From Owenia fusiformis (lineage: Eukaryota; Annelida; Polychaeta; Sabellida; Oweniidae): DNA of 64,000 bases. Every line of letters begins with the position of its first letter. The stretch's first letter is position 1. The notes under the pieces were generated by a model. The model had not been told where the DNA came from, did no database searches, and saw only the letters and a program-made list of their open reading frames with translations. The DNA lies in NCBI GenBank assembly GCA_903813345.2, contig CAIIXF020000004.1:2747525-2811524 (forward strand). Reading direction: 5' to 3'. Positions 10,881 to 25,334 of the stretch are shown here, one piece after another. The translations under genes were made by a program, and so were the position numbers.

Positions 10881-11853
10881 TACTATATCACTATTATTCG
10901 CAGCTGATATATGGTTGATCAAATGCCGTTGTGTCATCAAGCATTGAAACAGAGACAAACAAACAAATAAACAAACAAACCAAACTAGTGATAATGATAA
11001 GAAATCTATAGATGAAACAATTCATAATACAACTAAGCTTATTAAAGAACAGACATTGAAAACGAATCATAAATTCTTGGCATAAAATAAATTTTGACGG
11101 TTCCTTTACTGGGTGTCCAACTGCAAAGTCTGTTGGTTTACCAATAAGGGGAGTGGATTGTACCAATATACACCCATTGTTGAACGACTATCTAATTATG
11201 AATTATGTAACGATTCATCAATTTCTCGACTCTTGCAAAGTTGATACAAATCCCAGCTTTGAATTTGTCGATATGAACACTCTATCTTACGACTTTCAAC
11301 ACCTTTCATAACATTTTGATTTTCGGACATTCTGCAACGGAGCTCATTCATATATATATATATCACTTGTCTCCGCTTATTGTCCCTTCATTTCACTATT
11401 TTGCGTTTAAATGCGCCCAACCCCGGAGTTTTATTTCTGGGTCCCCTCGTTAGCTTTACCAGAGTCAACACGCAATTGTTTTCACAGTGAACTATTTATT
11501 TGTATTTCCCAATATCGTTACATCAGAGTGTTTGGACAGCTCCCGCTGACCAAAGGAGGGGATTTTCCAGAGTTCATAGATGATGTTGTTCTATGGTGAC
11601 CTCCTTTGATGACTCTCATTATAAAATAACAAAAAACAAGGTTTGGACCCATGATATATTTTGTAACTATCTTGATCATTAAACAGAAATCAAGTTATAT
11701 TGTAAATTGTGTTAAAAGTGGACAATGCTATGCTTAATCGTATCCATCTAAAAAGAATAAAACGTGTATCTGTCTAATTAGATCTATTGTGTTCCATTCG
11801 AGGTGATGTTAACTACGTCATGCGCAGACGTGTCCATATTTTACTAATTTTAC
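10881..11853. other. Mostly non-coding, with a short GC-richer frame at 11411-11599
   Basis: A CAAA-type repeat patch lies at 10957-10985 and a TA run near 11350. The 62-codon plus-strand frame at 11411-11599 starts at an ATG and is less AT-biased than its surroundings, but no family is recognised. I do not call it a gene. Confidence 0.35.
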
Positions 11854-12006
11854 CTGAAATACTCGTCCACTAGTGGAGGTTAATGTATTTAACACTTGAG
11901 CCAGTCGCTGAACTGAACCATTTCTGAGTGGGTGATAATTGAGTGAACTTTTATCTCCAGGGTTTATTGCCTTGATTTTCAAGCCTTGTTGGCCGATACT
12001 TGTAAA
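11854..12006 (-). CDS. Candidate internal exon, unknown protein
   Basis: On the minus strand, a segment of exactly 51 open codons lies between an AG acceptor (TCCCAG) and a good donor, CAG then GTAAAATT. Both ends are phase 0. The peptide looks protein-like, with mixed charge and an amphipathic NGSVQRLAQVLNTL stretch, and is less AT-biased than its flanks. The acceptor has a weak pyrimidine tract. It could follow the candidate first exon at 12149-12328 with a 142-nt intron. No family is recognised and the prediction rests on splice-site fit alone. Confidence 0.2.
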
Positions 12007-12114
12007 CTGGGACGATAAGTACCGGTGCCTAGTCAATCAAATCGCTACAAGGCTTCCAGTCATAAATATATGAATTATGAAATTAATAAGATTGTGATAG
12101 CATCTTTTTTCTTC

Positions 12115-12173
12115 GAGCCAATGGTCGCGAGAACAACACTTATCTGACCTCTGGCGAGAAATTTTGCGCATGC
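12115..12173. promoter_or_regulatory. Promoter-type motif cluster (CCAAT, TCGCGAGA, NRF1-like)
   Basis: Within 60 bp lie AGCCAATGG (NF-Y CCAAT box, core 12118-12122), TCGCGAGA (12125-12132, like the TCTCGCGAGA promoter element) and TGCGCATGC (12165-12173, like the NRF1 site). All three classes are typical of CpG-type animal promoters. The local sequence is CpG-richer than the surrounding DNA. Which gene would be driven is unclear, and the cluster overlaps the end of a minus-strand open frame. Confidence 0.25.
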
Positions 12174-12328
12174 TCCATAGCCGTGCCGTGTCCGTGAAAA
12201 AAACGCACCCTGATCATGTATTTTGGGGGATTTCGTTTTCTCAGATGACTATTTATTTGAAATTCCTCCACTCTGTGGAAATATAACTCCATGTCGATCC
12301 CCTTTTCATCCTCCAAATTTGACTCCAT
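12149..12328 (-). CDS. Candidate first exon, unknown protein
   Basis: An ATG at 12328 opens a minus-strand frame of 60 codons up to a possible donor GAG then GTCAGA at 12148, in phase 0. Without splicing it stops after 62 codons. The peptide begins with an acidic stretch (MESNLEDEKG) and continues with a basic one. It has no known domain. Its phase fits the candidate exon at 11854-12006. The donor is weak and the cluster of promoter motifs lies over its 3' end, which argues against it being coding. Treat as tentative. Confidence 0.15.
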
Positions 12329-12339
12329 TCAATGAAGCA

Positions 12340-15300
12340 TAACATTCCTTTATTAACATACATAAATTTATGCAAAGGATATATCGCAGAATCTCTACTT
12401 TAAAATGCAAAACTCGTGCACGAACTGACACGAAATATTGGCTAAATAGTTGATAATTGTTTTGTCTTTAAATTTGCATGTGACATGTCAGATATATAAA
12501 AAAACTTGTGAAGTGCGAATTAAACGCCAAAAGCAATGAATAAAATTACTTTCGATTGAATTTTAATTTTCGATTGAATGATTAAAAATTGAATTTACCA
12601 ATGCTCATGAAAACTATATGAGATTATACCAGCTGATTTTTGTTATTTTTCAGTAAAAAAAAAGTTGCATAATGCACGGATTTTTTCTGCACCAGTATAT
12701 TCAAATTAACTTCCTTCCGATTCTATTTGTAAAAAAATATTTTGCATGAAAAAATAATATTTGTATACGGGCTCATTAAGACAAAGACGATTATATCGGA
12801 GAATAATACGTCATTATTTGTGAATCAAGATTGAGTATATATTAGTTCTTTGTGTTTCATCGAATAAAACACGTGCAAAAGATCAATAAGCTCCGCATTC
12901 GCCCCTTCAAGCATTTTCCCGGGGTCTGTACTTTCATCAATGTACAGTTTTAAAGGAAGGTGATTTTGTAGAGCTCCACACATATGTTAATTTGTCAATA
13001 TCTTCTTCTTCATAAGAAAATCAAAAAATAAAACTAAGCTAAAAGGTATTGGTGTTATCTCAAAATATCCTTATCTAGTTTGAAATATTTAGAGGGGCAG
13101 TTTATAGACGTTACTATGGTAACAGTATGGAAACTAACAATCGCTATCAATTTAGCGATCATTTATTTTTGATTGTCGGAAACCGTATCTCACAAATCAT
13201 TCCTTGTAGAGTCGACCCTTATAACTTCACATTGGCGTAGCTGAGATCCTAAAGGCGAGGCAAATATAGATATGTGAGGTGAAACTGAAGCCAAGAGGAT
13301 AGTTTACTATACTTTGTGACACAATTCTGATGGTTTCAGCGTAAGAATATTTAAAACATTTTTCTGTGGATTTTGGTGAGGCGCTTTCCTCGTCTGCCTC
13401 AAAGCTGACTCCACCCCGCCTCATTATATTTTTCCATATCCCAGACCTAGTTTCATATGAACAAAAACTAATAATGGAAATACAAACAATTAGATTTTAA
13501 ATGAAACTGGTAGGACACACTTCAGTTATGATTGCAGTGTCAATGCCTGCATTTTGACAATACGAACCGAGATTGTAATATCGAAGGACCCCTCCCCGGG
13601 GGACATACCACGCTCTTGGCTAATCGATTAACTAGAACGCGATATAGCGCAGACCATACTCGGTGGATTAATGATGAATGGTCTAGGTACCATAGTAGTG
13701 TATACGTTTCACTGTACAACAAACACAGCTTTATTGTCTTAAATAAATCAATCGGTATGCTCGGATATAATTGTCAATTGAAAACAATTAATAAAGATAC
13801 TAGAAATAAATCAGAGTAGAGATACGAGATACGTACATCAAAGTACAGTTAAATGCTCTCTCCCATGGGTTTACTCCGCTACCACTCATACTACTCGGGA
13901 TACTACTGTTACACTACCAGCCAATCTTTAAAAGAACCTTATGAAATTATGTATCCGTAATTTGTATACAAATAAACAGATGCTATTAGGTTGAGACGGA
14001 TCTGATGAGTACCGCATGAATCAGTGCGATTGGATCCTGTAGTATTTGAACCAGTTCATACTTGGATATTCCATATTGTGTGTTCGAAAGTCATGTGACA
14101 GTCCTTGTTATGTCAGTCATTTTTTGACACTGAATTTTCATGACATGTTTTGGTTACGTTGATTACTAATATTGATTGACAACTGTCATGCTTTGTCAAA
14201 AATGATGCGTTACTGATCAGATACAAGGGGAATTTTTTGGATCATTAAGTGCCACTTTGGCATATCCAGTAAACACTATCAATTGAATCACTTCTTTCAA
14301 AGGGACATCTCCCGATTGAAAAACTTTTTGTTTTAGGCTTGTTCCAGTGCACTGTCATGTATGAGTCATTCTACAACAGGGACAAAAAGATTTTGTCATT
14401 GCTAGATAGAGTGGATCATTTTAATAGCGCCGTTTTGGCATGGCGTGCAGTAAATATAGTCTGGGGAATCCCATCTGTGAGCGGAACAACTCCCAAGTGG
14501 TACACTTTTTGTTGTACCAGGGGCATTTACTTTATTGGGTTTCACTGCAGTCACGTCATAAAATGATGCAAATCGAACGCCATAGAATAGTCAGGTATGG
14601 CCGTCGTCGCAGATAGAACGCAATGTGAGGTCTAAAACCAATGTTAGTTGCTGCTGATTTTCCGACGTTGTGGTAATACTAGTGAAAAAACATATTTTGT
14701 CCTTGAGTTGCAAAACATCTGTACTAAAATAGCTCTTGTAGCCAAAACCATAGCAGAAAAAGGAGAAAAACAAATTCAGTTGTTTCAGTAAAACTTTGTA
14801 CATTCTATTATGTGTAAAAAGTCATTCTTTGTCAAATGACCGCCTTTTTATTATCTGTTTTATTTATTTCATTATATTATAGTTAAATACATTGGTAGTT
14901 ACTTATATGAGTATCAAATTGCCAGGAAAATTTAGCATTATAGGTTTTCCAATCTCAATGTTGCAAAATGGTAAAAAATGTTTGGCGCTAGGTATTAAAT
15001 CTAGATCTGTAATAAACAAACAATGAATCCCTCTGAGAGCATCTTGTAACGAACACCATATAATTACCATTGATTTATACCTTGGAAGATTGTTACTTTG
15101 TATCTAAATATGTCAAGCGACAAATGTATTGCAGTGAAACTACAATAACCTTATTGACTAATCGATGGTCTGCTTTGTAGCGAAATCTGCAAGGTGTCGC
15201 AAAACATTAGTTTTCTATTGTATATCCAGGATGGAAGCTGTGGTATATATGTAGACCACTGATCAATCGCCTTTTTAGACCATTCTTAATCAAAAGTGAC

Positions 15301-18300
15301 GTTTACATGAATGTTTAAGCGATTATATACATGTGGTAAATTATTTTGAAATAGCCCAACAGACAACAGAATAGCATTGTAAGTTACATAAGACAACTAT
15401 AAGATATCAATTAAAATTTTCAAATCTAGACCCCTGGTGTCCCAGTTGGTTAAATTATTTTCGTCTGTAATTTTAAATGCTGTACATATTTAAGGTATTA
15501 ACCTATCAAAAATGTAGACTTGATGGGGAAGACAGTGCTTCGTTCGGATATGGTATCAGTTCGAAAATTCCAAATTGTCAGGGAAGGGGAGTATCCTAAC
15601 ATCTGATGAGGGACACCGCGGAAATGACAAGACTTACAATCGCCATCTCTAATTTAAGTAAGCATAACCAAAAAGTATTAGTGGGGAAAATGATTAAAAT
15701 ACTGGCAACTGTCATAGGAATTTTACACACAACGTGGAGAGAATTATGTGTCCATTTATGCACTGAACTACCCACAAGATCCAAACGCACCTATATTGAG
15801 TGCGCTTCATCATATCCACGTCAACTCAATACTCTAAATTCCAGTAGCGTTTACGGTAACTACCGAAATTAGAATTTCTGATGATCCATTATTTTTTAAA
15901 ACAATTTGAAAATCTACATGTTAGACAAACTTGTGAGATGTTATTTAATCGTGGATATTCAAACAAAACTAAGAAGTTCAAATGAAGACGGGAGAATGCA
16001 GAGACAATATGTTTGAACTATTAAATTTGACATGAAAAAAATAACATCAACGGCTCAATGTAAATAGTTCCACCCGTGAATCAAATATCAACTTCGGTAT
16101 GCTTAATCAACGTATCTGGTATTAATTAAGGGCTTAATTATAACAAAATATTATTATTAGTAACGCTTCATTGCCCCTTGTATCTAATCATCCCCATTTA
16201 TTCCACGCATCTTTTATCTTAAACTTATCCCACTATTTTTTAATTTCAAAATTGATATTAATATTTCAGGCTTGGTTGATTCAAACAACACTAGTATTTG
16301 CCAGACTCTTGCCGTGTAAACATGCACGAGTCGAGATAGAATTTCACGTGAGCTTTTGTCAAACAATAGTCTGTTTAAATAGGATGCTTTTCACTGTGAA
16401 TATAAATAATGTTAAGAGAATGAACAATATAGAAATATGTAAAACAATCATTTATGTCGAGTTTGTTAGCTCACGTCTCAGCCTTACACTGGAACCTGTC
16501 AAAAGGACACTTTACCCTTAAAACAAAAGTATTATATTTGCCGCTCATACATCACACTCATCATTTCCTTAGAGTGATGAGTATCTGTTTCTTTTACGGA
16601 TACCTGTTCCAGATTGTGATTTGACCTGTATAAGTTTGATATGATCTTGATCTTCTTTGATTAATGAACTGTTTCTGTATTTGTATGTATTTGAATTCAG
16701 TATTTGCCTATTGAGTACTTGAAGTTATTAATTCTTGGTACATGATATTGTACATGCTGGAGTTCTTGTACATTTTAACCCCCACTCTTGTTTTAACACC
16801 TTTTTGGTGTTCTTGTCAGACTCTTAATTGAGAAGGTGAAAGCTCGGGTGAAGACTAGCTTCTCTCCTTTGTCCTAGATGACAAGGAGCTGCTGTAAGTA
16901 GAAAATCAAATGTCTATATGAACATGTAGGTACATGTGTCATTGTAGTTAACTTCTTATTTTCTGAGACATCGTGTTGCAAATTGGTATTTTTGAATCCC
17001 ATACTATTATCACTATTTTATTTCATTTGAAAGGTTTAAGCAATGCAATACAGGGAGTGGAATATATAACTTAGAATTACAAAAATGAATTCCTTTGAAA
17101 TTTCTTAAGATACTTGTCAATTCTTTTTTTGTTTTTCTTTCCCAGCTTAAAGAGCACTAATTAGGTTGTTCATGAGGTTGTTTACATCAGTTGTCCATTT
17201 CTATGTTTGTCAACGTGTTGATCGATTGTGTTTGTTCCTTCTTGATACATAATATTCTACACTTACATTCTTGTTTTCCACAAAGCAAAGAGTGAATTCC
17301 ATATTAATTGTCACTTTCTGTGTTTGTACGGTTGAGGACTTTCGAACGAATGAGCTAGGAATGCTACAAGTGGGTTATTTTACACGAGTTACCGTTTTAC
17401 TTACAACTGTATTGTTTGTAAATATTGAAAATGTAAATAGTGTAGTTAGGGCTTTGACTCTGTTTCAAGACAGTCTGCCTTGTCTTTTGACTTTGTTTAA
17501 TCAAGAATAAATCCCATCCATCGCTTAATAATTTACATTCAGTATTTGTTGATTAGTTTATGCGATCGCTCTACTACACCATCAGTGTGTGGATGATAGC
17601 TCAATGATGAAACGGAACATATCGTATGTGTGTACATGATATATGCTTCATCGTTTTAACAATCACTGCTTAACAATACTGAATGTGTATTGTTTGTCCA
17701 ATTCTAAAGAAATGCTTAGATATCACCCTTTTTAAAAAGCACAAATGGCAAACTTCAACACGACAAGCTAGTGGAATTTGCAATATAGAAATACACTCTG
17801 GTATTATGTTTCCAGAATGTTGGGGGGGGGTATACTTCTTAGTATGTATAAATGTTGCTTGAAAAAACGTTGGTTGGCTCCTTTGGGACCATTTTATTCC
17901 TTTTTTCATTTTTCTAAATGTGTCTTTATGATAGATGTTGGTCTTTATCCATAGCATCTATAATGCTGGCAGTCTCTGTGATTCATACAGTAACACTAGT
18001 GCAAGGAATAACTATATAAACCTTCTTCTTTGTTTAAACAGTAGCACTGTCAAATTCTAGGAATCGAACCTCGTAGAGGTGTTACTATGCTTCATCGTGT
18101 TTGTATATGTCTCGTACAATTAGGTCACAATGATAGAAACACTCGCTTAAAATATAAAGAATCTATTATCAAAATAATCATTAACCCTAGTCTTATGAAT
18201 CAATGATACAATCTGCATTTCTATTTTATTTGTTAAATGCGATGATAAGTTTTGAACAAGCTTATTAGTGAGTGTTATGTGCGTATCTTTGAAAGCAGTG

Positions 18301-21040
18301 TGAACATTAAGCGGCGCTTAGCTCACTACCCTACCCCCACAATGTAGCCTGTAGTTTTTTTAAAAGGATACAGGTTACAGTGAAGTTGCAAATGGAGGAC
18401 TTTTCTTTATTTCCATATTTTTGATTGGCATACCAGATTTTACATATATTTCAACTGTTCTACTATAGATTAATTGAACAGTTTGCATTGTGTTATTACC
18501 CTATTCCATCATTGAAAGTCCCATAGACAGACTCCTTTATATTTCCAGCAAATCTTCCTACAAATTGAGCACTTTTGCATAAAAAAAAGATTTCATTCCA
18601 CAATATATTTCGATTCTGCAATTTGAGTGATAGACAAGGGACTACGTGTACACCCAATGGCGTGCATATGCAACTATTTTACATAACCTTTGACCCACAT
18701 GTCCTGGCCTAACAAAGGGGAATTAGTATGTCATCAACATAAGTAATAGAGCCGTATTGCAATTACCTTGAAAGCTTTGTTCTAGTTGAATTAATCTATT
18801 TAATCCGAAACAATGATGAAATTAAGGTTTTAATAATTGATGATACTGCCTTCCCTAAGTGAAACGTAAGGCCGTCGGAATTGAAAATTGTCTCGTTTGT
18901 TTCACATCCAAAAATACAAAAAGTATACGTTCATTAAATCTCACTAAATAAGAAAAGGTAAAGGCCTCTCTATGATGCGGCCTACTCAAATGTAAACAGA
19001 GTGTTTAAAGTGAATATTGTTTTAATATTTGATTTCCAGGTTTCTACATATTTACAATATTGCCTAATGCTACTCATCAGTCGTACACAAACTAGGGCAG
19101 CAGGTGACGGTCGGTATCGAAAGTCAAACGCACATGGGCAATGTTCGAAGGGGAACAGTACTCTCCCTTGCACCGTGCCCACATACATTCCCATAACGTA
19201 TTTATGTATGTGAGTTGAATGTTTCATATGCATTTCACAAAGGGCAACATTAAAAATCATCCACTAAAAGGCGTACGCTTAGTAAAAAGTTTGACCGCAT
19301 CTCTCACTGAGTTTAGTCTAGAGATTTGCTAGCCACCAGCAAATGCGAATCGCATTACACATTAAGTGTTTCTCTTGAAAGAACTATTGTAAATCGTAAA
19401 AGTTCTACTGACCATCATAGCATATTTGTGCTACATCACGGGGATTTCAATATTTGGAAGGTAGAGAATATCAAACATTTTTGCATTGGTTGTACGATCT
19501 TTCTGACACATCACGTCATGTTACTTGGTACATTTGGACCAAAATGCCAATGGACGATTGAAAGGACTACAGTGGTAGACTAGACACCGCTGGTAAGGCG
19601 TATTTCCTTCAAAAGAATGTTAACCAAATATCTATTTCCCATGCCCCAGTGGATTGATCGCGTAGATTTGTAGCTTTGGGTTGGTAGACGAGAAGATTAG
19701 CAGGGACAAATAAGTTGATCCATCACTCAAAGAATTCACATGCAATTTGAAAAAGTGCGATGCCCGAGAGGAATATTTACAATTTCTAGTGTTTTCATTT
19801 ATTAAAATTGTACTAACATATTATCAAAATGTTAACCGTGATGAACGCATCAATATGTGTACGGCTAATCACAAAATCTCTAAAAATGGACTATATTTTT
19901 TAATTTTAAATCCAATAGTAGTATTGCTTTTGTACTGTTAACTGTAATCGTGATAACAAATTGAATGATATCATACATTAAAGGACATTTTGAGTATGTT
20001 TACCAGAGAATACAATACGAAAAACGTAAAAAATCATAGAAATCTGATTTTGTACGGACAAGTCATGAAAGTAGTCAGAATTTGAAGCAAGGGAAAGCAA
20101 TTAATGTAAAAACATACAATGGGATCACATGCAATTGTAGCAAATATTCAAGAAACTTTAGCATGTAAAGTTAATTATCAAATTACTTATTTATATCTTG
20201 GAAGTTCAAAACATAAATACTGCATTGCACTTTGTAGCCAATCCCCTGGCAAAATATAAATCACGCAGAAAAAAATAATAAAAAAATCATGCAGAATAAG
20301 AAAAGAAACATCTATTCCAGGTTTTCCGGTTCCTGCCCACAATGCACTTGTCAAAATTTGACTTGTTGCACTCTTTTTGAATAACAGCACTTTTGAAATT
20401 GAAAATTGCTTTTGAAATCCTACCTCTTCAAAGGATCCCTATTTGTAGTTGGACACGCTACACAATGGAAAAATAATTTCATCCTTGCAAAACAATGCAT
20501 TGTCCATCCTTCTGGATACAAAATGAGATCGCAAGATCGTATAAATTTTGTGTGATGATGTTATGCAGAATCGAAATAAAAAAGAGAAAAATTGGGTATA
20601 TTGCATTAACGTTTTATAGCTCAAATGTTTGTGTAATGTAACATATGCTCTCTTTTAAAATATGTATAAAGGGCATAATATATATAACAGTAAATCACAA
20701 GTGGCATCACATTACACTAAGAGTGTTCCTTAATTTTATCAAAATTACAGGTTGCCCCATTTATGCAATAAAATATTACATAAGTACCAATTGTAACGCC
20801 ATTAATCACATCGGCCGTCTGCTAGCCTGCGTAACCGGGCACAACCCGGTGCTTTGATTGAAGGCATCCTAGGGCACCGACTCAACCAGACCGTGAATTT
20901 TGGTCATTTTCACAGAGTTCATGACTTCTGTGTTACCTTTCTCAAAATATTAATAAAACCAAAATTGAAATATTAAATAAAATTTCAAATATGTTGATCG
21001 GGTGCGATTTCACTCTGCGCCATCTTTGCATAACAGTTAA
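12340..21040. other. Long AT-rich gene-poor region
   Basis: No supported gene or structured repeat. Open frames of 60-116 codons occur (for example 13532-13819, 15606-15872, 16171-16521 and 19326-19583, all plus strand) but none shows a domain or a convincing pair of splice sites. The 15606 frame starts at an ATG and has balanced composition. The 19001-19213 frame crosses a plausible acceptor at about 19040. The segment 13230-13425 carries GGCGTAGC and GCCTC-rich ends that recall fragments of the repeat near 41941. Confidence 0.4.
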
Positions 21041-21047
21041 AATAAGC

Positions 21048-21360
21048 ATATGACACGGGTCTAGGGCAATGCATTGTATAGCCTTATGTTTAGCTATGTA
21101 AGCCAATGGTATATGACCAAGGTAATGAATAGGATTTGCCTTATAGCTTTTTAAGGCAATGTTTTATGACATAGATCCAAGTTAATGTATGGTAAAGACT
21201 TGTATTAAGCTATTAAAGACAATGAGGTATGACACAAGTCCAATGTAATAGCTTGTACGGGATTTAGAAATGACCTTGAAAGGTCAGTGTCCGCTAAGGT
21301 TATGTTACGATATAGTAATCACACACATTGTCTATAAGACAATGGTGTGAAATAAGCTCA
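21048..21360 (+). repeat. Degenerate tandem repeat, about 53-63 bp period
   Basis: A segment of the form CAATG..TATGACA recurs at about 21051, 21114, 21167 and 21230, with a weaker copy near 21345. The spacing is 53-63 bp. The copies are much diverged, so this is an old minisatellite. Confidence 0.5.
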
Positions 21361-22860
21361 CTCTATTAACCTTAAAAAGCAAAAAATTAACTACTTAAGA
21401 AAACCACGGATCTAGAAATCGCATGTTAAATTTTACCTGCAGGCCATGAAACGTAAACTTAATATTTAAGAGTATGCTTAAGATAATTAAGGATTGTGGA
21501 ATTGGTTCTGACATAAGCCGTTGATAGAAACGCTTATTACAGCTTAGAGTAAATGAACATCAAAGAAAATATATTACATAGCATACGTAATATTACAATA
21601 TACAGTGCATGAGTTATACAAATTCATGCCAAATGACCTTGAAAATAAGAAATGCCCAAATGACCTTAAAAATAAGAAATGCATTACGAGAAAAAGTATG
21701 AATAAATAAATATACGATACATCTCCAAACAATCATGAGAATATTATAGTATGAATGCAGTATGGTACTATGTCATGCTAACTTACAAAGGTAATTGTTT
21801 TACACAAATCCAAAACCAGATACTCATGACAAGCTTCGCCCAAGTACATTGTCCCAATTCTCAAAACTCTTTAAGCAGTACAGCCTAAAAGTAGAATTCC
21901 AGCACAACCTACAATCTTCGTTCATAACATTATAAAACACTAATCCAAGACAAGAGTATAATCCTCAACTTATAGATTTATAATCTTCAACTTATTGTAT
22001 TTTCGTTCATCTCGCACTTAAAGAAATCAGCACAGTGATATATGGATCAGCTGATGTTGCTATTCATTAGGGCATTATCAACATATTGGCTACGATCAAC
22101 TCTGCTTTAATATCTATTAATCGGCAGATACTGACAATTTCTTTCACGCTAGATTAACCACCATTGTTCAAAGGACCCCTCTAAACACGCTTATTCTGCG
22201 TAATTTCTCTACTTTATGTATAACTGGTGTCTCATGTGTGAAATATGTTAAAATTTGGAATGCATCGGCCGTGTCTGTTTATTTCATTTTTTGCCAATAT
22301 TAAACATATTTTGGATGTTGTGATTAAAAGAAGGATCGTTGTGGAGTTTTGTCATGGGAACCCAAGCGAGATTTAACCCAACAAGCTGCAGAATGGGATA
22401 ATTCATTTATGGTTTTTAGGTATATGATTAGGAGCCTCTATCTTTCAGTTCACTTTTATTGAATTTTGAACCAAGCGGATGCTATGTATTTTATATTGAA
22501 ACAATGTAAATGTACATCGGGGTTGATATTATGTGTAAATTGATAGGTCTAATTAAACAGAATAAAACACCGGGTTCGTTCAGTGCAAATATGTAATATG
22601 ATGAGACAAGAACAAATGAGACTTTGAATAAATTTTGTCTCCACATATGGTATTTTCGCGCATTTTCTCTTTGAAATCAAGACTATGGGTCTGCTATTAT
22701 TGCATTATTCTACAAAGCATAGTACTCTGATTGTTGTTTGATTTGCTTTTTTGCCGACTTCGCAACTTGCGATCTATCAGCATCAAATACTTGACTAATG
22801 AGTATTTTCTATGGGAAAGCCAAGATCCGGTATGTGTCTATTGATTTAAAGTGCATTTTT
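21361..22860. other. AT-rich non-coding stretch
   Basis: Two neighbouring copies of AAATGACCTTGAAAATAAGAAATGC-like text (about 21629-21680) form a short direct repeat. Nothing else is supported. Confidence 0.4.
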
Positions 22861-22869
22861 GGCATTTCT

Positions 22870-23010
22870 TGTTCATTGATTCACCCCCAGGGCCTGGGGT
22901 GACATTAACAACGATCAATCCAGGTGGGAAACAAAGAAAACAAGAACTTGTAGAGGAAGTGACGTAATGGTCAGCCATTAATGAACTGACCCACTCATTT
23001 TGATTTAAAT
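22870..23010. promoter_or_regulatory. Candidate regulatory island (E-box, SOX, ETS/CRE-like sites)
   Basis: In about 140 bp of higher-complexity DNA there are CAGGTG (22921-22926), ACAAAG (22931-22936) and GGAAGTGACGTAAT (about 22955-22968), plus CATTAATG and GATTTAAAT cores. The site mix resembles animal enhancers, but this is inference from motifs. Confidence 0.2.
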
Positions 23011-23014
23011 CTAT

Positions 23015-25330
23015 TCAGTTTTCAGCTTTTTAGCATTTTATATTACACACATTTTCATCTATATTAATTATTTCAAAATATAATTTCGTTTTAAGTTATT
23101 TGAAACCGATAAAAAAATCTATCAATTTTTAACATTTGAAAATGATAGTGTTTATGTATCTTTATAAATGCACAACTGTTGCGTTCTGTTTCCTTTTATC
23201 TGAATGGACGCAACAATAGAATATCGTAGATTTAGTTGTTGTGCAGATTTGTGGAATTTAAGCTATGTAACAAATAGATAATGGGGTAATCGATTATCAA
23301 TGTACTCTCCCCTCATTTTACTTTGTTGTGTGAAAATGTACATACGACTTTATTACTTTTAGACTTCCAAGCAGTTTTATGTTCTTACATGTCCATGCGC
23401 CAGACATTGTTTTAAAATGTTAGATAATGGTTTATTTTACATATTGTTTCAAGTACTTTGTAGCCCATGCCATTATTTAAATGCGTGCGACATGCGCAAA
23501 TAGATTGATTATCTTTACTCAAATTAGTAAAATAATAGCAAATGAGTATCTTAAGAATTGTTACTGAAATAATTTTTTTGAACCGAATCAGCTGCAATGA
23601 AAACCTTGATTCTACCTTTCTAAATACTTCACGCTCTACACATTTCTACATTGACTGATTGATAAAATGATATCTTAAATAATATTCCGCTCTGACTGAT
23701 TGACTCATGATGAATAAGGTCTAGATCTATTCGACACAATGTTATTAAATTCATGGGGTAATTTGGTTGACATGGATTAATCCGCGCAGTGATTACTCCT
23801 GGGATTCTATATAGAAAAATAATTGGGTAAAATATGGCAGAGAGGCTTTCCAATTGAGCAATCAGTAGACGTGATTTTCTAATAAAAGGGGCCCAATTAC
23901 ACGGGATTCCTCAATGTTTCTCAGTTTTCTAACAATTTGTGTATTTGAGGGTATTTAGAGAACATTTTATGTCCTAGAGTTCGCATTATGTTCTTCTATT
24001 TCAGACAAAGTATACTTAATTTTCATAAAGAAATGAAATTCCTCAATTCGATATTTATTTTTAGGGTTTTCATGTCTCAAGTAGTGATTTTCGCATAAAA
24101 CAGCTGCCGTGTTCTGAACAGCATATAGAAATTTGAAGAATAGTGAAGATTTGAGAAATTTATGTGATCAAGGGTGGGACAAATATAATTTGATGAAAAC
24201 CAACCAGGAAGCAAGTCAAAAGAGGTCACACTAGCCCTACCTCTAGAACATCTTTTCATCGCGCTGATGAATATTATGTAAGACAATAAACAACTATAAA
24301 AAAACTATACTCAAGAGGATTATTTTTTATTAAATGTCATGTATCTTCATCATCATTTATAAAAAGGAGATTTAGAGTTTATAAATGCATAATAATAAAG
24401 ACGATTTTTAATTTTAATAATTGAAGACCTTGCTCCGCCGCTGGTAATTTTTAACGATAGTTTATTTATTCAAGTTTCTATCAATATCGTTAATTCTTTT
24501 ATGAAACTAAGTAAGTTGACTTTGCTTAATAGTGAGTTTTATATAACAGAAAGCTTAGTATGTGAGATATATAGGTAAAAATAATTATCTTAGGATTATT
24601 TTACCTAATATCCACTTATCATTTATAGTATTTATATAGCGTTAGCAAGTATGAAGTGTGATCGTTGGCCAAATTATTGTATTTTATAATCATTACGGTT
24701 CTGGCCTTATTCAAACATGGCTTTTAAAGGTGACATATGCTGAAATCCTCAAGGAGAAAGTCATTTGATATGTGAATCGATTGCAACTTGGAACTTGCTA
24801 CAACTTTTTAAATAGGTTGCATTAAAATCAAGGTCACATCGTACCATATGTATGGAAAATTTAGAGAGAGAGATACATGCAAAACATATTCGTGATTTGA
24901 ATGGTGAAATATACAGATTACAGAATGTGATTGATTTCTTTTGTAAACGTAATTTCTAGGTCCCATTGGTTCTCATGTTATAAAACCATGAAAAAATAAA
25001 TGTAGTTGTGTAATTGAACCAGTTATAATTCTATATGATGATATTATAATATTAACACCTTTTTATTGATGTTATTTTCATCACATTTTGATCACATTTT
25101 ATCCACTAATCCACATCTATTCAAGGTTTCCGCATGTTGTACTATATACAGTGTAAGTCATCTGATGTGTATTTTCTAGCATCTACTGAAGGTAATTAAA
25201 TTAGATGACATTTGTCTGTTTGACTTGGTATTCATTGTCTACCTAATATCCCTCTGATATTTCTTATGCAAAGTCAGGGAAAATGTAATAAAAACGATGA
25301 AAGTAAACGTGTAATAAAAATGATGATTAT
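23015..25330. other. AT-rich non-coding stretch
   Basis: No gene, repeat array or structured element is seen. Frames are short. Confidence 0.45.
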
Positions 25331-25334
25331 CTCA

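Noticed and set aside
16171-16521. 116-codon plus-strand open frame
   Set aside because: Composition is AT-driven and hydrophobic without domains. An internal TTTCAG could be an acceptor, but no donor partner or conservation can be shown.
18030-18100. Possible tRNA gene on the minus strand (B-box GGTTCGATTCC)
   Set aside because: The T-arm-like sequence is present, but the acceptor arm has no 5' partner and no convincing A box lies at the right distance. At most it is a decayed tRNA-derived repeat.
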